64,000 nt of DNA from Janthinobacterium sp. FW305-129 (lineage in GTDB: Bacteria > Pseudomonadota > Gammaproteobacteria > Burkholderiales > Burkholderiaceae_D). The notes under the pieces are model-generated. The model was not told where the DNA came from, made no database searches, and saw only the letters and a program-made list of their open reading frames with translations. Made by a program: the position numbers and the translations under genes. The stretch covers positions 1 through 64,000 of the forward strand of contig NZ_JACYMM010000017.1 in the NCBI RefSeq assembly GCF_020858115.1, in the 5' to 3' direction. Every line of letters starts with the position of its first letter. The first letter of the stretch is position 1. This document shows positions 1 through 9,367 of this stretch, one piece after another.

Positions 1-65
<65 letters not shown>

Positions 66-199
66 CGGGCGCAGAAATAATAAAAGCCGCACTTGGCGAC
101 TTTGTTCCACTACTTGCTTTCCATCCAGATTCCGCTTTTTACGGGCCTGAACTTACAACAATCAGTACAAACAACTGCCACTACTATACCACAACTACT

Positions 200-275
200 T
201 GGCGTCCCCAAGGGGATTCGAACCCCTGTACTCACCGTGAAAGGGTGATGTCCTAGGCCTCTAGACGATGGGGAC
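200..275 (-). tRNA. tRNA-Glu (TTC)
   Basis: A 76-nt tRNA with encoded CCA. Acceptor arm GTCCCC pairs with GGGGAC, the anticodon loop CTTTCAC gives anticodon TTC, and the T-loop is GGTTCGAATCC. It sits between two tRNA-Ala genes and downstream of the gene for its own synthetase, gltX, on the same strand. Confidence 0.97.
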
Positions 276-342
276 CGCGGAACTTCCAAACAACAACTGC
301 ACCACTTCAACGACTAACAAAACCTGACTGCGATTTTGCTGC

Positions 343-418
<76 letters not shown>

Positions 419-554
419 GTTGGTGCAGAAACAAGAGTATAGCAAAGAAGTTTCACTCTGCAAATACCCTTTTTCGTCTATGAGCAACTTTTCATAGGGG
501 CGGTTTCCGCACGCTGTTTCTGCGACTATTTCAGCGCTTATTTCAGAGCGCCGC

Positions 555-1961
555 TTACAGCCACTTTGCCAGGCGCGCCAGCACGGTGTCGCGGCCGAAC
601 ATCACCACCACCTGGTCGATGGCCGGCGTCTGCAACTGGCCCGTCAGAATCAGGCGCAAAGGCATGGCCAGCAGCGGCATCTTGATGGCGTGGGCTGCCA
701 GCACTTCCTTGATCATGGCGGCCACGGCTTCCTTGCTCCACTCCACCGTGGCGATGCGCTCGGCAAACTGCGCCAGCACGGGCTTGATCGCATCCGTGAT
801 GTGCTGCGTTGCCAGCTCCGCTTCCGGCTGCGGCTCGCGGAAGAACAGCATCGAGCCGGCAGCCAGTTCATTGACGGTATTGGCGCGCTCTTTCATCATG
901 CCCAGCACTTGCGCCAGATCAGGCGCGCCTTCGAAGACGGCGCCGGCTTCCAGCATCTGCGGGCGGGCCAGGTCGGCCAGGCGGGTGTTATCGGCCTGCT
1001 TGATGTACTGGTTATTGAGCCACTTGAGCTTTTCCAGGTCGAACTGCGCGGCCGACTTGGTCAGGTGGTCGAGGTTGAACCACTCGCAGAACTGCTCCAC
1101 CGAAAATACTTCATCGTCGCCATGGCTCCAGCCCAGGCGCGCCAGGTAGTTCAGCATCGATTCCGGCAGGAAGCCCTGCGCCGGGTAATCCATCACGCTG
1201 ACGGCATCGCGGCGCTTCGACATCTTCTGGCCGTCCGAACCCAGAATCATCGGCAGGTGGCCGTACAGCGGCAGCGGCGCACCGATGGCGCGCAGGATGT
1301 TGATCTGGCGCGGGGTATTGTTGACGTGGTCATCGCCGCGCAGCACGTGGGTGATGCCCATGTCCCAGTCATCGACGGCCACGCAGAAGTTATACGTGGG
1401 CGTGCCGTCCGGACGGGCGATCACCAGGTCGTCCAGCTCGCGGTTCGAGATCGTGATCGTGCCCTTGACCACGTCGTCCCACGTCACGTCGCCATCGAGC
1501 GGATTCTTGAAGCGCACGACGGGCTTGCGGTCGGCAGGGATGGCAGGCAGGGTCTTGCCCGGCTCCGGACGCCAGGTGCCGTCGTAGCGCGGCTTTTCGC
1601 CGGCCGCGCGCATGCGCTCGCGCATCGCTTCGACTTCGTCGGGCGACGAGTAGCAATGGTAGGCAGTACCCTCGGCCAGCATCTGTGCCACCACTTCGCG
1701 GTAGCGGTCCATGCGCTGCATTTGGTAGAACGGGCCTTCGTCGTGGTCCAGGCCGAGCCACTGCATGCCTTCAATGATGGCTTGCACGGCTTCCGGCGTG
1801 GAACGCTCCACGTCCGTGTCTTCGATGCGCAGCACGAAGGTGCCGCCGAAGTGGCGGGCGTACGCCCAGCTGTACAAGGCTGTGCGGGCGCCGCCCAGGT
1901 GCAGATAGCCGGTCGGGCTGGGAGCGAAACGGGTGCGGACGGGAGTAGCGGTTGTGGTCAT
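555..1961 (-). CDS. gltX: Glutamate--tRNA ligase
   Basis: Charges tRNA-Glu with glutamate in the cytoplasm. At 468 aa it has the usual length of a class I GluRS. The N-terminus carries the HIGH-equivalent motif in [16 protein letters not shown], and the KMSKS-equivalent is [11 protein letters not shown] near residue 245. The C-terminal half is the helical anticodon-binding cage. The chosen ATG places the conserved R-F-A-P-S-P-T-G at residues 10-17, as expected. Three tRNA genes, including its cognate tRNA-Glu, follow about 135 bp downstream on the same strand, so synthetase and substrate tRNA may share a transcript. The discriminating versus non-discriminating type was not determined. Confidence 0.97.
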   Translation of the reverse strand: MTTTATPVRTRFAPSPTGYLHLGGARTALYSWAYARHFGGTFVLRIEDTDVERSTPEAVQAIIEGMQWLGLDHDEGPFYQMQRMDRYREVVAQMLAEGTAYHCYSSPDEVEAMRERMRAAGEKPRYDGTWRPEPGKTLPAIPADRKPVVRFKNPLDGDVTWDDVVKGTITISNRELDDLVIARPDGTPTYNFCVAVDDWDMGITHVLRGDDHVNNTPRQINILRAIGAPLPLYGHLPMILGSDGQKMSKRRDAVSVMDYPAQGFLPESMLNYLARLGWSHGDDEVFSVEQFCEWFNLDHLTKSAAQFDLEKLKWLNNQYIKQADNTRLADLARPQMLEAGAVFEGAPDLAQVLGMMKERANTVNELAAGSMLFFREPQPEAELATQHITDAIKPVLAQFAERIATVEWSKEAVAAMIKEVLAAHAIKMPLLAMPLRLILTGQLQTPAIDQVVVMFGRDTVLARLAKWL

Positions 1962-2031
1962 CGAAGTAATCAGGCCTGAATAAGTAAAACGCCATTTTAC
2001 TCTGTTGACCGCCGCCGCTCCACAAGCGCCG

Positions 2032-2949
2032 TCACAGCTGCAGCAAGCGCCTTTTCACCTCGTCCGCCTGCGCATGCAGCGCCTGCTCGAACAGCGCGAC
2101 CAGTTGCGACAGGGGCCGGTGCAAGGGTTTCACGAGATTCACCGTGAACGGGAGGGACACGGCAAAGCGGCGGATCTGCAAGCCCTGCCCCGCATAATCG
2201 AGTGCGGTGAGCGGATTGACGATGGCCAGCCCCACGCCTTCGCGCACCATGGCGCACACGGAGGCGGCGCTGTGCGTGTCGAGCGCCATGCGCCGCTCCA
2301 CGCCCGCCTGCGCGAAGATGGCGTCGATCTGCTGGCGGTAGGGGTCGACGGCGGCCAGGCTGATGAAAGGCTGGCCCGCAAAGTCCGCCGGCTGCAGCAC
2401 GGCCTTGCCAGCCAGCACATGGCCGTCGGGCAGCACGCACACTTCATCGACGGACATCAAGGTGGCCAGCGCGGTGCCGGGCGGCGCATTGTCCACTTCC
2501 GTCAGGCCGATATCGTGGCGCTGCGCCGACAGCCACTCTTCCAGCAGCGGCGACTCCTGCGGGGTGATGCTGATGCTCACCTTGGGAAAATCGGCGACGA
2601 AGCGCTTGCACGCCTGCGGCAGCAAGGACTGTGAAAACACGGGCAGGCAGGCGATCGACAGCTGCCCCTGGTCGAACTGGCGCAGGGCCGCCGCCGTGCT
2701 GACGATGCGTTCCAGGCCAAAGTACGCGCGCTGCACTTCCTCGAACAGCTGCAGCGCCTGGGCCGTGGGGCGCAGCCGCCCCCGTTCGCGCTCGAACAGG
2801 GTCAATCCCGTCAAGTGCTCGAGGCGCGCCAGCTCGCGGCTGACGGTGGGCTGCGAGGTGTGCAGCATGGCGGCGGCGGCCGTCACGCTGCCGGTCGTCA
2901 TGATGGCGCGGAACACTTCGATATGGCGCAGGGAGATAGTCATGCCCAT
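2032..2949 (-). CDS. lysR: LysR-family transcriptional activator of lysA
   Basis: A 305-aa LysR-type regulator (E. coli LysR is 311 aa). The N-terminal winged helix-turn-helix contains [12 protein letters not shown] and [14 protein letters not shown]. The effector domain follows, with stretches such as [28 protein letters not shown] and [16 protein letters not shown] that match the E. coli LysR protein from memory. It is divergent from lysA, the classical arrangement in which LysR activates lysA when diaminopimelate is abundant and lysine is low. The frame stays open 30 codons further upstream, but the ATG at 2949 (or 2943) fits family N-termini; no good Shine-Dalgarno is visible at either. 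Confidence 0.9.
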   Translation of the reverse strand: MGMTISLRHIEVFRAIMTTGSVTAAAAMLHTSQPTVSRELARLEHLTGLTLFERERGRLRPTAQALQLFEEVQRAYFGLERIVSTAAALRQFDQGQLSIACLPVFSQSLLPQACKRFVADFPKVSISITPQESPLLEEWLSAQRHDIGLTEVDNAPPGTALATLMSVDEVCVLPDGHVLAGKAVLQPADFAGQPFISLAAVDPYRQQIDAIFAQAGVERRMALDTHSAASVCAMVREGVGLAIVNPLTALDYAGQGLQIRRFAVSLPFTVNLVKPLHRPLSQLVALFEQALHAQADEVKRRLLQL

Positions 2950-3098
2950 ATCATAAATGAATAAGGTAGCCTCAAATGGATATTTTATGTTTACACAGAA
3001 AACCCGCATCATGACCAGCATCGTAGGATTAGCGGGCAAAGCCCGCGCAATCCGACACCACCTCCGACGCCACCCATCACATAATAAAGACCACCGCC
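2950..3098. promoter_or_regulatory. lysR-lysA divergent control region
   Basis: This 149-bp spacer separates the divergent lysR and lysA starts. It holds an AT-rich imperfect inverted repeat, CATAAA at 2952-2957 against TTTATG at 2984-2989, next to the lysR start. That is where a LysR-type activator would be expected to bind and repress its own gene. The repeat is seen directly; its role is inferred from family behaviour. Confidence 0.45.
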
Positions 3099-4337
3099 AT
3101 GAAACCAGTGCCAGACGCCACCCTCGCCCAACTCGCCCAGGAACACGGCACGCCCCTGTGGGTGTATGACGCGGCCACCATCCGCGCGCGCATTTCCCAA
3201 CTGGCGCAGTTCGACACGGTGCGCTTCGCGCAAAAGGCCAACTCGAACATCCATCTGCTCACCGTGATGCGCGAAGCGGGCGTGCACGTGGACGCCGTCT
3301 CGCTGGGCGAGATCGAGCGCGCGCTGCAGGCGGGCTTTGCGCCAGCGCAAACGAATGGCGCCGCCGGCCTGGTGTTTACCTGCGACCTGTTCGACCGCGC
3401 CACCCTGGCGCGCGTGGTGGAAGCGAAGATCGAGGTCAATTGCGGCTCGGTCGACATGCTGCGCCAGCTGGGCCCCGTGTCGCCCGGCCACCGCGTCTGG
3501 CTGCGCATCAATCCCGGCTACGGCCATGGCCACAGCAACAAGACGAATACGGGCGGTGAAAACAGCAAGCATGGCATCTGGCACGAAGAGCTGCCAGAGG
3601 CGCTGGCCGTCATCCGCGCGCATGGCCTGCACCTGGTGGGCCTGCACATGCACATCGGCTCCGGCGTCGATTACAGCCACCTGGAAACCGTCTGCGGCAC
3701 CATGGTCGACCTGGTCAAGAGCATGGGCCACGACCTGGAAGCCATTTCCACGGGCGGCGGCCTGTCCGTGCCATACCGCGAAGGCGAGCAACCCGTCGAT
3801 ACGGACCATTACTTCCAGCTGTGGGATGCGGCGCGCAAGCAGATCGAGGCGCACCTGGGCCATCCCGTGCACCTGGAAATCGAACCGGGCCGCTTCCTGG
3901 TGGCCGACGCGGGCCTGCTCGTGGCCGAAGTGCGCGCCACCAAGCAAATGGGCGGCAACCACTTCACCTTGCTCGATACGGGTTTCAATGAACTGATGCG
4001 CCCCGCCATGTACGGCAGCTACCATGAAATGTCGGTGATCGCGCACGACGGCCGCGCCCTCGACGCCCAGCGTGCCACCGTGGTCGGCGGTCCCCTGTGC
4101 GAATCGGGCGACGTGTTCACCCAGCGCGACGGCGGCGTGGTGGAAACCCGCCTGCTACCTGCAGCGCAGGTGGGCGACTACGTCGTCTTCGAAGGCGCGG
4201 GCGCGTATGGCGCGTCGATGTCGTCGAACTACAACAGCCGCCCCCATGCGGCTGAATACCTGGTCGATGGGGCGCAATCCCGTTTGATCCGCCGCCGCCA
4301 GACGGTGGCCGAGCTGATTGCGCTGGAACAACTGTAA
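3099..4337 (+). CDS. lysA: Diaminopimelate decarboxylase
   Basis: Catalyses the last step of lysine synthesis, meso-diaminopimelate to lysine plus CO2, with PLP. The 412-aa fold-III decarboxylase has the PLP lysine region VRFAQKANSN near residue 45, the glycine-rich GGGLSVPY, the PLP phosphate-binding EPGRF and the partner-subunit motif GPLCESGDVF. Many blocks (SVDMLRQLGPVSPGHRVWLR, HIGSGVDYSHLE, MSSNYNSRP) look like the enterobacterial enzyme, consistent with control by the divergent LysR. Many beta-proteobacteria also carry a second lysA elsewhere, which cannot be checked here. Confidence 0.96.
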   Translation: MKPVPDATLAQLAQEHGTPLWVYDAATIRARISQLAQFDTVRFAQKANSNIHLLTVMREAGVHVDAVSLGEIERALQAGFAPAQTNGAAGLVFTCDLFDRATLARVVEAKIEVNCGSVDMLRQLGPVSPGHRVWLRINPGYGHGHSNKTNTGGENSKHGIWHEELPEALAVIRAHGLHLVGLHMHIGSGVDYSHLETVCGTMVDLVKSMGHDLEAISTGGGLSVPYREGEQPVDTDHYFQLWDAARKQIEAHLGHPVHLEIEPGRFLVADAGLLVAEVRATKQMGGNHFTLLDTGFNELMRPAMYGSYHEMSVIAHDGRALDAQRATVVGGPLCESGDVFTQRDGGVVETRLLPAAQVGDYVVFEGAGAYGASMSSNYNSRPHAAEYLVDGAQSRLIRRRQTVAELIALEQL

Positions 4338-4400
4338 ATCCTCGCCCGCGTGCGGGCATGCGCATCTGCTAACATCGGGGCAACTCGATGAAAGCCCGCC

Positions 4401-5966
4401 ATGCCCGCCCAAGCACTTCCCTTCCGCAGCGCCACCCGGCTGCTGCTGTCCCTGCTGCTGTCCGCCATCCTCGCCGGCTGCGCTACCCTGCCTTCGCTGG
4501 ACAGCCGCATCCCCTCCACCGTCCTCACCGATACGGCCGATACCCGGCTGGCCATGGCCATTGCGCCCATGGCGGCGCAGCATCCCGGCGTGTCCGGCAT
4601 CTACCCGCTGGTCGACGGGCGCGACGCCTTTGCCGCGCGCGCCCTGCTGGCCGCCGCCGCCCAGCGCAGCCTGGACGTGCAGTACTACATCTGGCACAAG
4701 GACATCACGGGCACCTTGCTGTTCGATGCCTTGCGCCAGGCGGCCGAACGGGGCGTGCGCGTGCGCCTGCTGCTCGACGATAACAACACGGCGGGCCTGG
4801 ACCAGACCCTGTCCATGCTGGGCAAGCAGCGGAACCTGGAAATCCGCCTGTTCAATCCCTTCGTGCCCCGCGCGCCGCGCGCGCTGGCCTTCGTCACCGA
4901 TTTTTCGCGCCTCAACCGGCGCATGCACAACAAATCGTTCACGGCCGACAACCACGCCACCATCGTGGGCGGGCGCAACGTGGGCGATGAATACTTCGGC
5001 GCGGCCGGCGATGTGCTGTTTGCCGACCTGGACGTGCTGGCCATCGGCCCCGTCGTCGAGGATGTCTCGCACGATTTCGACCGCTACTGGAACAGCGCTT
5101 CGGCCTACCCGGCCAGCCTGCTGCTGACCCGCCCAGTCGACGGCGACGCAGCCACCATCGCCGCCGAGGCGGACCGCATCGACGATACCAGGGCCGCCGA
5201 GGAATACGTGCAGGCGCTGCGCACCTCGCCCTTCGTCAAGCAGATGATGGAACGCACCCTGCCCTTCGAATGGGCGCGCACGCGCATGGTCAGCGACGAC
5301 CCGGCAAAGGTGCTGGACCAGGCCCGGCCAGGCACGGGCGTGGCGGACAAGCTGCAAAACCTGCTCGGTGTGCCGGAAAAGGAAGTGGATCTGGTGTCGC
5401 CGTATTTCGTGCCCGGCAAGGCCGGCACGCAAGCCTTTGCCGACCTGGCCAGCAAAGGCGTGGGCGTGCGCATCCTGACGAATGCGCTGGAAGCGACCGA
5501 CGTGGCGGCCGTGCATGCGGGCTATGCAAAGTGGAGGAAACCGCTGCTGGAAGCGGGCGTGCTGCTGTACGAGTCGCGCCGCTCGTGGGAAGCGGGCGAC
5601 GCGCGCGAGCAGCCGGGCCGCTTCGGCAGCTCCGCATCGAGCCTGCACGCGAAAACCTTTGCCGTCGACGACCGGCGCATCTTCGTCGGCTCCTTCAATT
5701 TCGATCCGCGCTCGATCGACTTGAACACGGAAATGGGCCTCGTCATCGATAGCCCCGTGCTGGCCAGCCAGCTGGGGCAAGCCATGCGCACGGCCATCCC
5801 GCAGCGCGCCTACCAGGTACTGCTGAACCCCGACGGTTCGCTGTACTGGCTCGCCCGCGACGCCAGCGGCGCCACCACGCGCTACGACACGGAACCTGGC
5901 GCCAGCGTGTGGAAGCGCATGGGGGTGGCGATTCTGTCGGTGCTGCCGATAGACTGGCTGCTGTAA
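4401..5966 (+). CDS. Phospholipase D-family lipoprotein, ClsC-like
   Basis: A 521-aa lipoprotein of the phospholipase D superfamily. The N-terminus has a hydrophobic signal ending in lipobox LAGC, with Cys27 as the lipidation site. Two HKD motifs are present: H176-N-K178-...-D183 followed by GGRN, and a second in HAKTFAVDD followed by GSFNFDPRS. This pairing and the overall length resemble cardiolipin synthase C and related YmdC-type enzymes, which transfer phosphatidyl groups between phospholipids. The substrate is not shown by sequence; a periplasmic nuclease or phospholipase is possible. It follows lysA by 63 bp on the same strand, but no functional link is evident. Confidence 0.85.
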   Translation: MPAQALPFRSATRLLLSLLLSAILAGCATLPSLDSRIPSTVLTDTADTRLAMAIAPMAAQHPGVSGIYPLVDGRDAFAARALLAAAAQRSLDVQYYIWHKDITGTLLFDALRQAAERGVRVRLLLDDNNTAGLDQTLSMLGKQRNLEIRLFNPFVPRAPRALAFVTDFSRLNRRMHNKSFTADNHATIVGGRNVGDEYFGAAGDVLFADLDVLAIGPVVEDVSHDFDRYWNSASAYPASLLLTRPVDGDAATIAAEADRIDDTRAAEEYVQALRTSPFVKQMMERTLPFEWARTRMVSDDPAKVLDQARPGTGVADKLQNLLGVPEKEVDLVSPYFVPGKAGTQAFADLASKGVGVRILTNALEATDVAAVHAGYAKWRKPLLEAGVLLYESRRSWEAGDAREQPGRFGSSASSLHAKTFAVDDRRIFVGSFNFDPRSIDLNTEMGLVIDSPVLASQLGQAMRTAIPQRAYQVLLNPDGSLYWLARDASGATTRYDTEPGASVWKRMGVAILSVLPIDWLL

Positions 5967-5971
5967 ACACC

Positions 5972-7006
5972 ATGAACCTCCACGGTAAGCGCGAAATGAA
6001 CCTGTTCAATCTGCTGTCATGCAAGCTTGAAAATTTCATCAACATCCGGCCAGCTGCGTGCGCAACAGGGCCTGTTTTTTACCAGGAAAACGAGGTATCG
6101 CTGCTCTGCGTCGCCGCCAGAAAACGCAATGGCGCAATTTGCTACGCAAGCCGCTGGCACGATCTGTTTTCTGTCGGCGCTTTTGAAAAGACCATGTCGA
6201 AGCAAGGCTATACGGAAGCGGATTGCCATGCGCTGCTGCTGTTGCTGGGACGGTTCGGCTTGCTGCTCGAAATCGACAACCGTCAACGCAGCAACAAGGA
6301 ATATTTTATTTTTTTCTATCTGATCCAGCTGATCAGCCTGAAAAACAGCCATTGCGACGCCGATGCACGGTGGCGTAACCACATGCTGCGCTTCCTGCTT
6401 TTTGAATTAAGCATGGACGACGAAGCCTATCGTCGCTTCAGCATCCGCGACCAGCAGCTGCTCATGTCCACCGATTGCCAGGGACAAGTGACTGTACTGG
6501 ACATGATCGAGGTGGCATACAAAGCGATCAGGGCGGATGACAGAAAGGAGCATGCAATACTGAGTACCCTGAAAAGTTATCAGACAGGCGTAGTCAAGCT
6601 ATTGACGCAAGCTGATGACACGAGGTACCGCTTCAGCCTTGACGACAGGTATAGCGAATTGATGTACCCCGACGTCTTCCTGCATGCCTACGCTCATGAC
6701 CGGCCCCTGGTATTTGCGGCCTTGCAGGACACCGTCAACCCGCTTCAATCGACGGAAAACCTGTTCGTTTCCAATATCCTGCTGATGAATTACGCGTTTT
6801 ATATTTTGAAAAACAATCCTCGCGATATTCTGGCATTGAAAAAATACGTAAATGACCAAGTGGTGTTCGGAAAACTGCTGGAGGCAATCATCAAGCGCCG
6901 CATGGCGGTCGGCAAAGCGTCGTTTGAAAAGATCGCCATCGGCCACGACTTATCCCTGATCGCTGAACCTCCGGGCGCGTTCTACAATATTCTGTATACC
7001 CTGTAA
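5972..7006 (+). CDS. Uncharacterised AT-rich orphan protein
   Basis: I do not recognise this 344-aa protein. It has no signal peptide, membrane segment or familiar catalytic motif. The middle is rich in aromatic and aliphatic residues (for example IFFYLIQLISL) and reads as a soluble alpha-helical protein. Base composition is clearly lower in GC than the flanking genes, with runs such as TATTTTATTTTTTTCTATC, and codon use is less biased to G/C third positions. This suggests recent acquisition. The ATG at 5972 lies six bases after the lipoprotein stop; an in-frame ATG at 5996 is an alternative. It converges on the phosphatase gene at 7056. Confidence 0.7.
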   Translation: MNLHGKREMNLFNLLSCKLENFINIRPAACATGPVFYQENEVSLLCVAARKRNGAICYASRWHDLFSVGAFEKTMSKQGYTEADCHALLLLLGRFGLLLEIDNRQRSNKEYFIFFYLIQLISLKNSHCDADARWRNHMLRFLLFELSMDDEAYRRFSIRDQQLLMSTDCQGQVTVLDMIEVAYKAIRADDRKEHAILSTLKSYQTGVVKLLTQADDTRYRFSLDDRYSELMYPDVFLHAYAHDRPLVFAALQDTVNPLQSTENLFVSNILLMNYAFYILKNNPRDILALKKYVNDQVVFGKLLEAIIKRRMAVGKASFEKIAIGHDLSLIAEPPGAFYNILYTL

Positions 7007-7055
7007 CCGGACACCAGCACCGGCAATGCCAACACTGTTGCCGGATGACGGGGGG

Positions 7056-8732
7056 CTACCGGACTGCCTCGGTCAAAATACGCCCCTCCGACGCCGACGG
7101 CTGGCGTATGCGCAGCAAATGGGCCAGCGTAGGCGCGATATCGACCACTTCCGCGTACTGGCCATAGGCGCCCGGCTTGATCCAGCGGGGGCCGAAGACC
7201 ATCAGCGGCACGTTGGTGTCGTACGTGTACGGCGTGCCGTGCGAGGTGCCGCCGCTGCCCTTGCCGAAGTACCAGGCCGGCTTTGTGACGACCATCAGGT
7301 CGCCCGACAGCTGGCGGTTCCAGGCGCGGCGCATCAAGGTATCCATGCGCGTGGCCACCGCCCCTGTTTCCATCTGCGTGCGCGTGTAGACTTGCGCCAG
7401 GCCGTCCTGCTGCAGCAGGAAGCGGGCCGCCGCGTCTTCCAGGGCCGCGCGATGGACGCCGCTCTTTTCCGCCAGCGCGTAATCGAGGTAGATGTTCGGC
7501 AGCGACGACGTCGTCACCAGTTTATCGATGCCCAGGCTGGTCGCCAGGTGCTGGTTCAAGGCATCGACCAGCTTGGCGCCATCGATGCGCCTGGCCGAGA
7601 AGCCGCGCGTTTCGGCGAATTCCGGCACGTTGGCAAAGCCATGGTCGGCCGTCAGCACCACCAGCACGTTGTCCATGCCGACTTTTTTATCGAGATCGGC
7701 AAAGAAGCCGGCCAGCATGCGGTCCAGGCGCTGCAGGTGGTCATGCGACATCTTGCTTTCCGGGCCGTAGGCATGGTTCACATAGTCGTGCGCGGACAGG
7801 CTCACGCCGAGGATGTCGGGCACGCCGGCCGGGTTGCGGCCCAGGTTTTCGCCATCGATGGCGGCGCGGGCGAATTCCAGCGTCAGCTCGTCGAGGAAGG
7901 GACCGGACTTCAACCGGCTGTAGTACTCGCCATCGAGCTTGCCGCTGTCGCTGTAATAGGCGAACGGGAAGGTGTTGCGCGTGCCCGGCTTGGCCGCCAC
8001 CAGATCGTCACGGGCGTCGCGCGCATAGGCTGAATCGGCCAGCAGCGGCGTCCAGCTCTTGCCATAATAACGGTCCTGCGGTTTGGCAGCCTGGTAGCGC
8101 TGCACCCATTGCGGATGCTGCTGCATGTAATAGGTGCTGCTGGCGAAATTGCCCGTCTTTTCCATGTACATATAGGCAGTGCCCGTTTTCCCGGCCAGCA
8201 AGATGGCGCCCCGGTCCTTGCCCGACACGGTGACGACCTTGGCCTGGTCGCCCGTGGAATAGCGCAGCTCGTCGCCCAGGGTGCTCACGCGCAGTTTGGT
8301 CGGCGCCGTGCCGTCGTCGGGCTGCGTTGTTTCGCCGATGTAATGGAAATTGCCGTCCTCGGTGCAGTACACGGATTTTTTCGTGACGGGATCGATCCAG
8401 TTATTGCCGATCACGCCATGCTGATAAGGATAGGCGCCCGACAGCACGGCCGAGTGGCCGATGGCGGTCACCGTGATGCCATGCGCCTGGTGCGCATCGC
8501 TGAACCACGCGCCCTGCTCCAGCAGGCGGCGGAAGCCGCCCTGGCCGAACTGGTCGCGGTAGCGCGTTACCTGTTCCTGCGGCAAGCCGTCGACCACCAG
8601 CACCACGACCAGCTTCGGCTGCGCCGCAGCATTGGGAACAGCCTTGGCCGCGTGCGCCTGGCACGCCGCCACGCTAGTCACCAGCAGCAGCGCCTGCGCC
8701 AGTTGCCGGGAAAGGGAGAAATGTTTCGTCAT
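7056..8732 (-). CDS. Secreted alkaline phosphatase-superfamily enzyme, PafA/NPP-like
   Basis: A 558-aa exported metal-dependent phosphatase or phosphodiesterase. A signal peptide ends near the AxA of CQAHAAKA. Motifs of the superfamily follow in order: metal ligand in VVLVVDGLP (Asp48), nucleophile threonine in GITVTAIGHS, the PafA-specific Lys/Arg pair in SGKDRGAILLAGK, metal ligands in LSAHDYVNH and TADHGFANV, and a late His in SHGTPY. The Lys/Arg pair favours PafA-type phosphate-irrepressible monoesterase over nucleotide pyrophosphatases. It stands alone, facing the AT-rich orphan and following a DUF4399 gene on the same strand. Confidence 0.85.
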   Translation of the reverse strand: MTKHFSLSRQLAQALLLVTSVAACQAHAAKAVPNAAAQPKLVVVLVVDGLPQEQVTRYRDQFGQGGFRRLLEQGAWFSDAHQAHGITVTAIGHSAVLSGAYPYQHGVIGNNWIDPVTKKSVYCTEDGNFHYIGETTQPDDGTAPTKLRVSTLGDELRYSTGDQAKVVTVSGKDRGAILLAGKTGTAYMYMEKTGNFASSTYYMQQHPQWVQRYQAAKPQDRYYGKSWTPLLADSAYARDARDDLVAAKPGTRNTFPFAYYSDSGKLDGEYYSRLKSGPFLDELTLEFARAAIDGENLGRNPAGVPDILGVSLSAHDYVNHAYGPESKMSHDHLQRLDRMLAGFFADLDKKVGMDNVLVVLTADHGFANVPEFAETRGFSARRIDGAKLVDALNQHLATSLGIDKLVTTSSLPNIYLDYALAEKSGVHRAALEDAAARFLLQQDGLAQVYTRTQMETGAVATRMDTLMRRAWNRQLSGDLMVVTKPAWYFGKGSGGTSHGTPYTYDTNVPLMVFGPRWIKPGAYGQYAEVVDIAPTLAHLLRIRQPSASEGRILTEAVR

Positions 8733-8810
8733 ATCCGCTCATCAAAAGTTAGGCCACCGGCCAGCATACGCCGACTATATGACACAATAATGACAAGAGG
8801 CAACAATATG

Positions 8811-8843
8811 AAAAAGGCCAGACTCCATCGCTGGAATCTGGCC
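8811..8843 (-). terminator. Rho-independent terminator after DUF4399 gene
   Basis: Read on the minus strand, GGCCAGATTCCA pairs with TGGAGTCTGGCC across a four-base loop (one mismatch), followed by TTTTTC. It lies 30 bases past the stop of the DUF4399 gene, so that gene ends before the phosphatase gene begins. Confidence 0.8.
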
Positions 8844-8872
8844 CCATGCCTAAACAAATGAATATGCCCGAG

Positions 8873-9280
8873 TTACTTGACCGTCACTTTGATGCTTTTG
8901 CTCAACTCCGGCCCATACGACTGGTGCGCGCCGTTGGCGAACTGCATCGTCAGGGTGTACTGGCCCGGCGGCAAGGTGACGTCCGTTTCCGTTTGACCTT
9001 TGCCAAAATGCAAATGTTTGTCATCCATGGGTATCATCTCGCCCGCCTTCATCGGCCCCGTATTGATGAGCAGATGATGGTGGCCCGTCTTGACCGTCAT
9101 GTCACCGGCCGGCTTGACGTCCATGCCGCTGACGGCAAATTTCACTTTGAACGGGCTCGTCACCGTCGCACCATCGACTGGCTCGACGAACGACACGGAT
9201 TGGGCGAAGGCGCTGGCGGCCAGCAGGCTGCCGGCAACCAGGACTGCGGCCTGGCGCAGGAATACGGTGGTCAATTGCAT
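8873..9280 (-). CDS. Exported DUF4399 protein
   Basis: A 135-aa periplasmic protein. The N-terminal signal peptide ends at ASAFAQ. The rest is one small beta domain with the family signature: FVEPVDGATVTSPFKVKF, a histidine cluster GHHHLLIN, DKHLHFGKGQTE and PPGQYTLTMQFANGAHQSYGP. The histidine-rich motifs suggest possible metal binding, but the family has no assigned function. It is a single-gene unit with its own terminator; mrp lies upstream on the same strand, 87 bp away. Confidence 0.85.
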   Translation of the reverse strand: MQLTTVFLRQAAVLVAGSLLAASAFAQSVSFVEPVDGATVTSPFKVKFAVSGMDVKPAGDMTVKTGHHHLLINTGPMKAGEMIPMDDKHLHFGKGQTETDVTLPPGQYTLTMQFANGAHQSYGPELSKSIKVTVK

Positions 9281-9367
9281 GATGTCTCCTCTTGTTTAAT
9301 AACAACACGGACTGCATGAAACCATATTCCTGCCGGCAGTGGCGCATAGGAGCGCCAAGTCCAGCCG

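Noticed and set aside
690-1979. Long open frame (429 codons) on the plus strand opposite gltX
   Set aside because: It is the antisense of a conserved gene in a GC-rich genome; composition is Arg/His/Gln-rich with no known domain.
7020-7044. Hairpin CCGGCAA/TTGCCGG between convergent genes as terminator
   Set aside because: No T-run after the stem on either strand.
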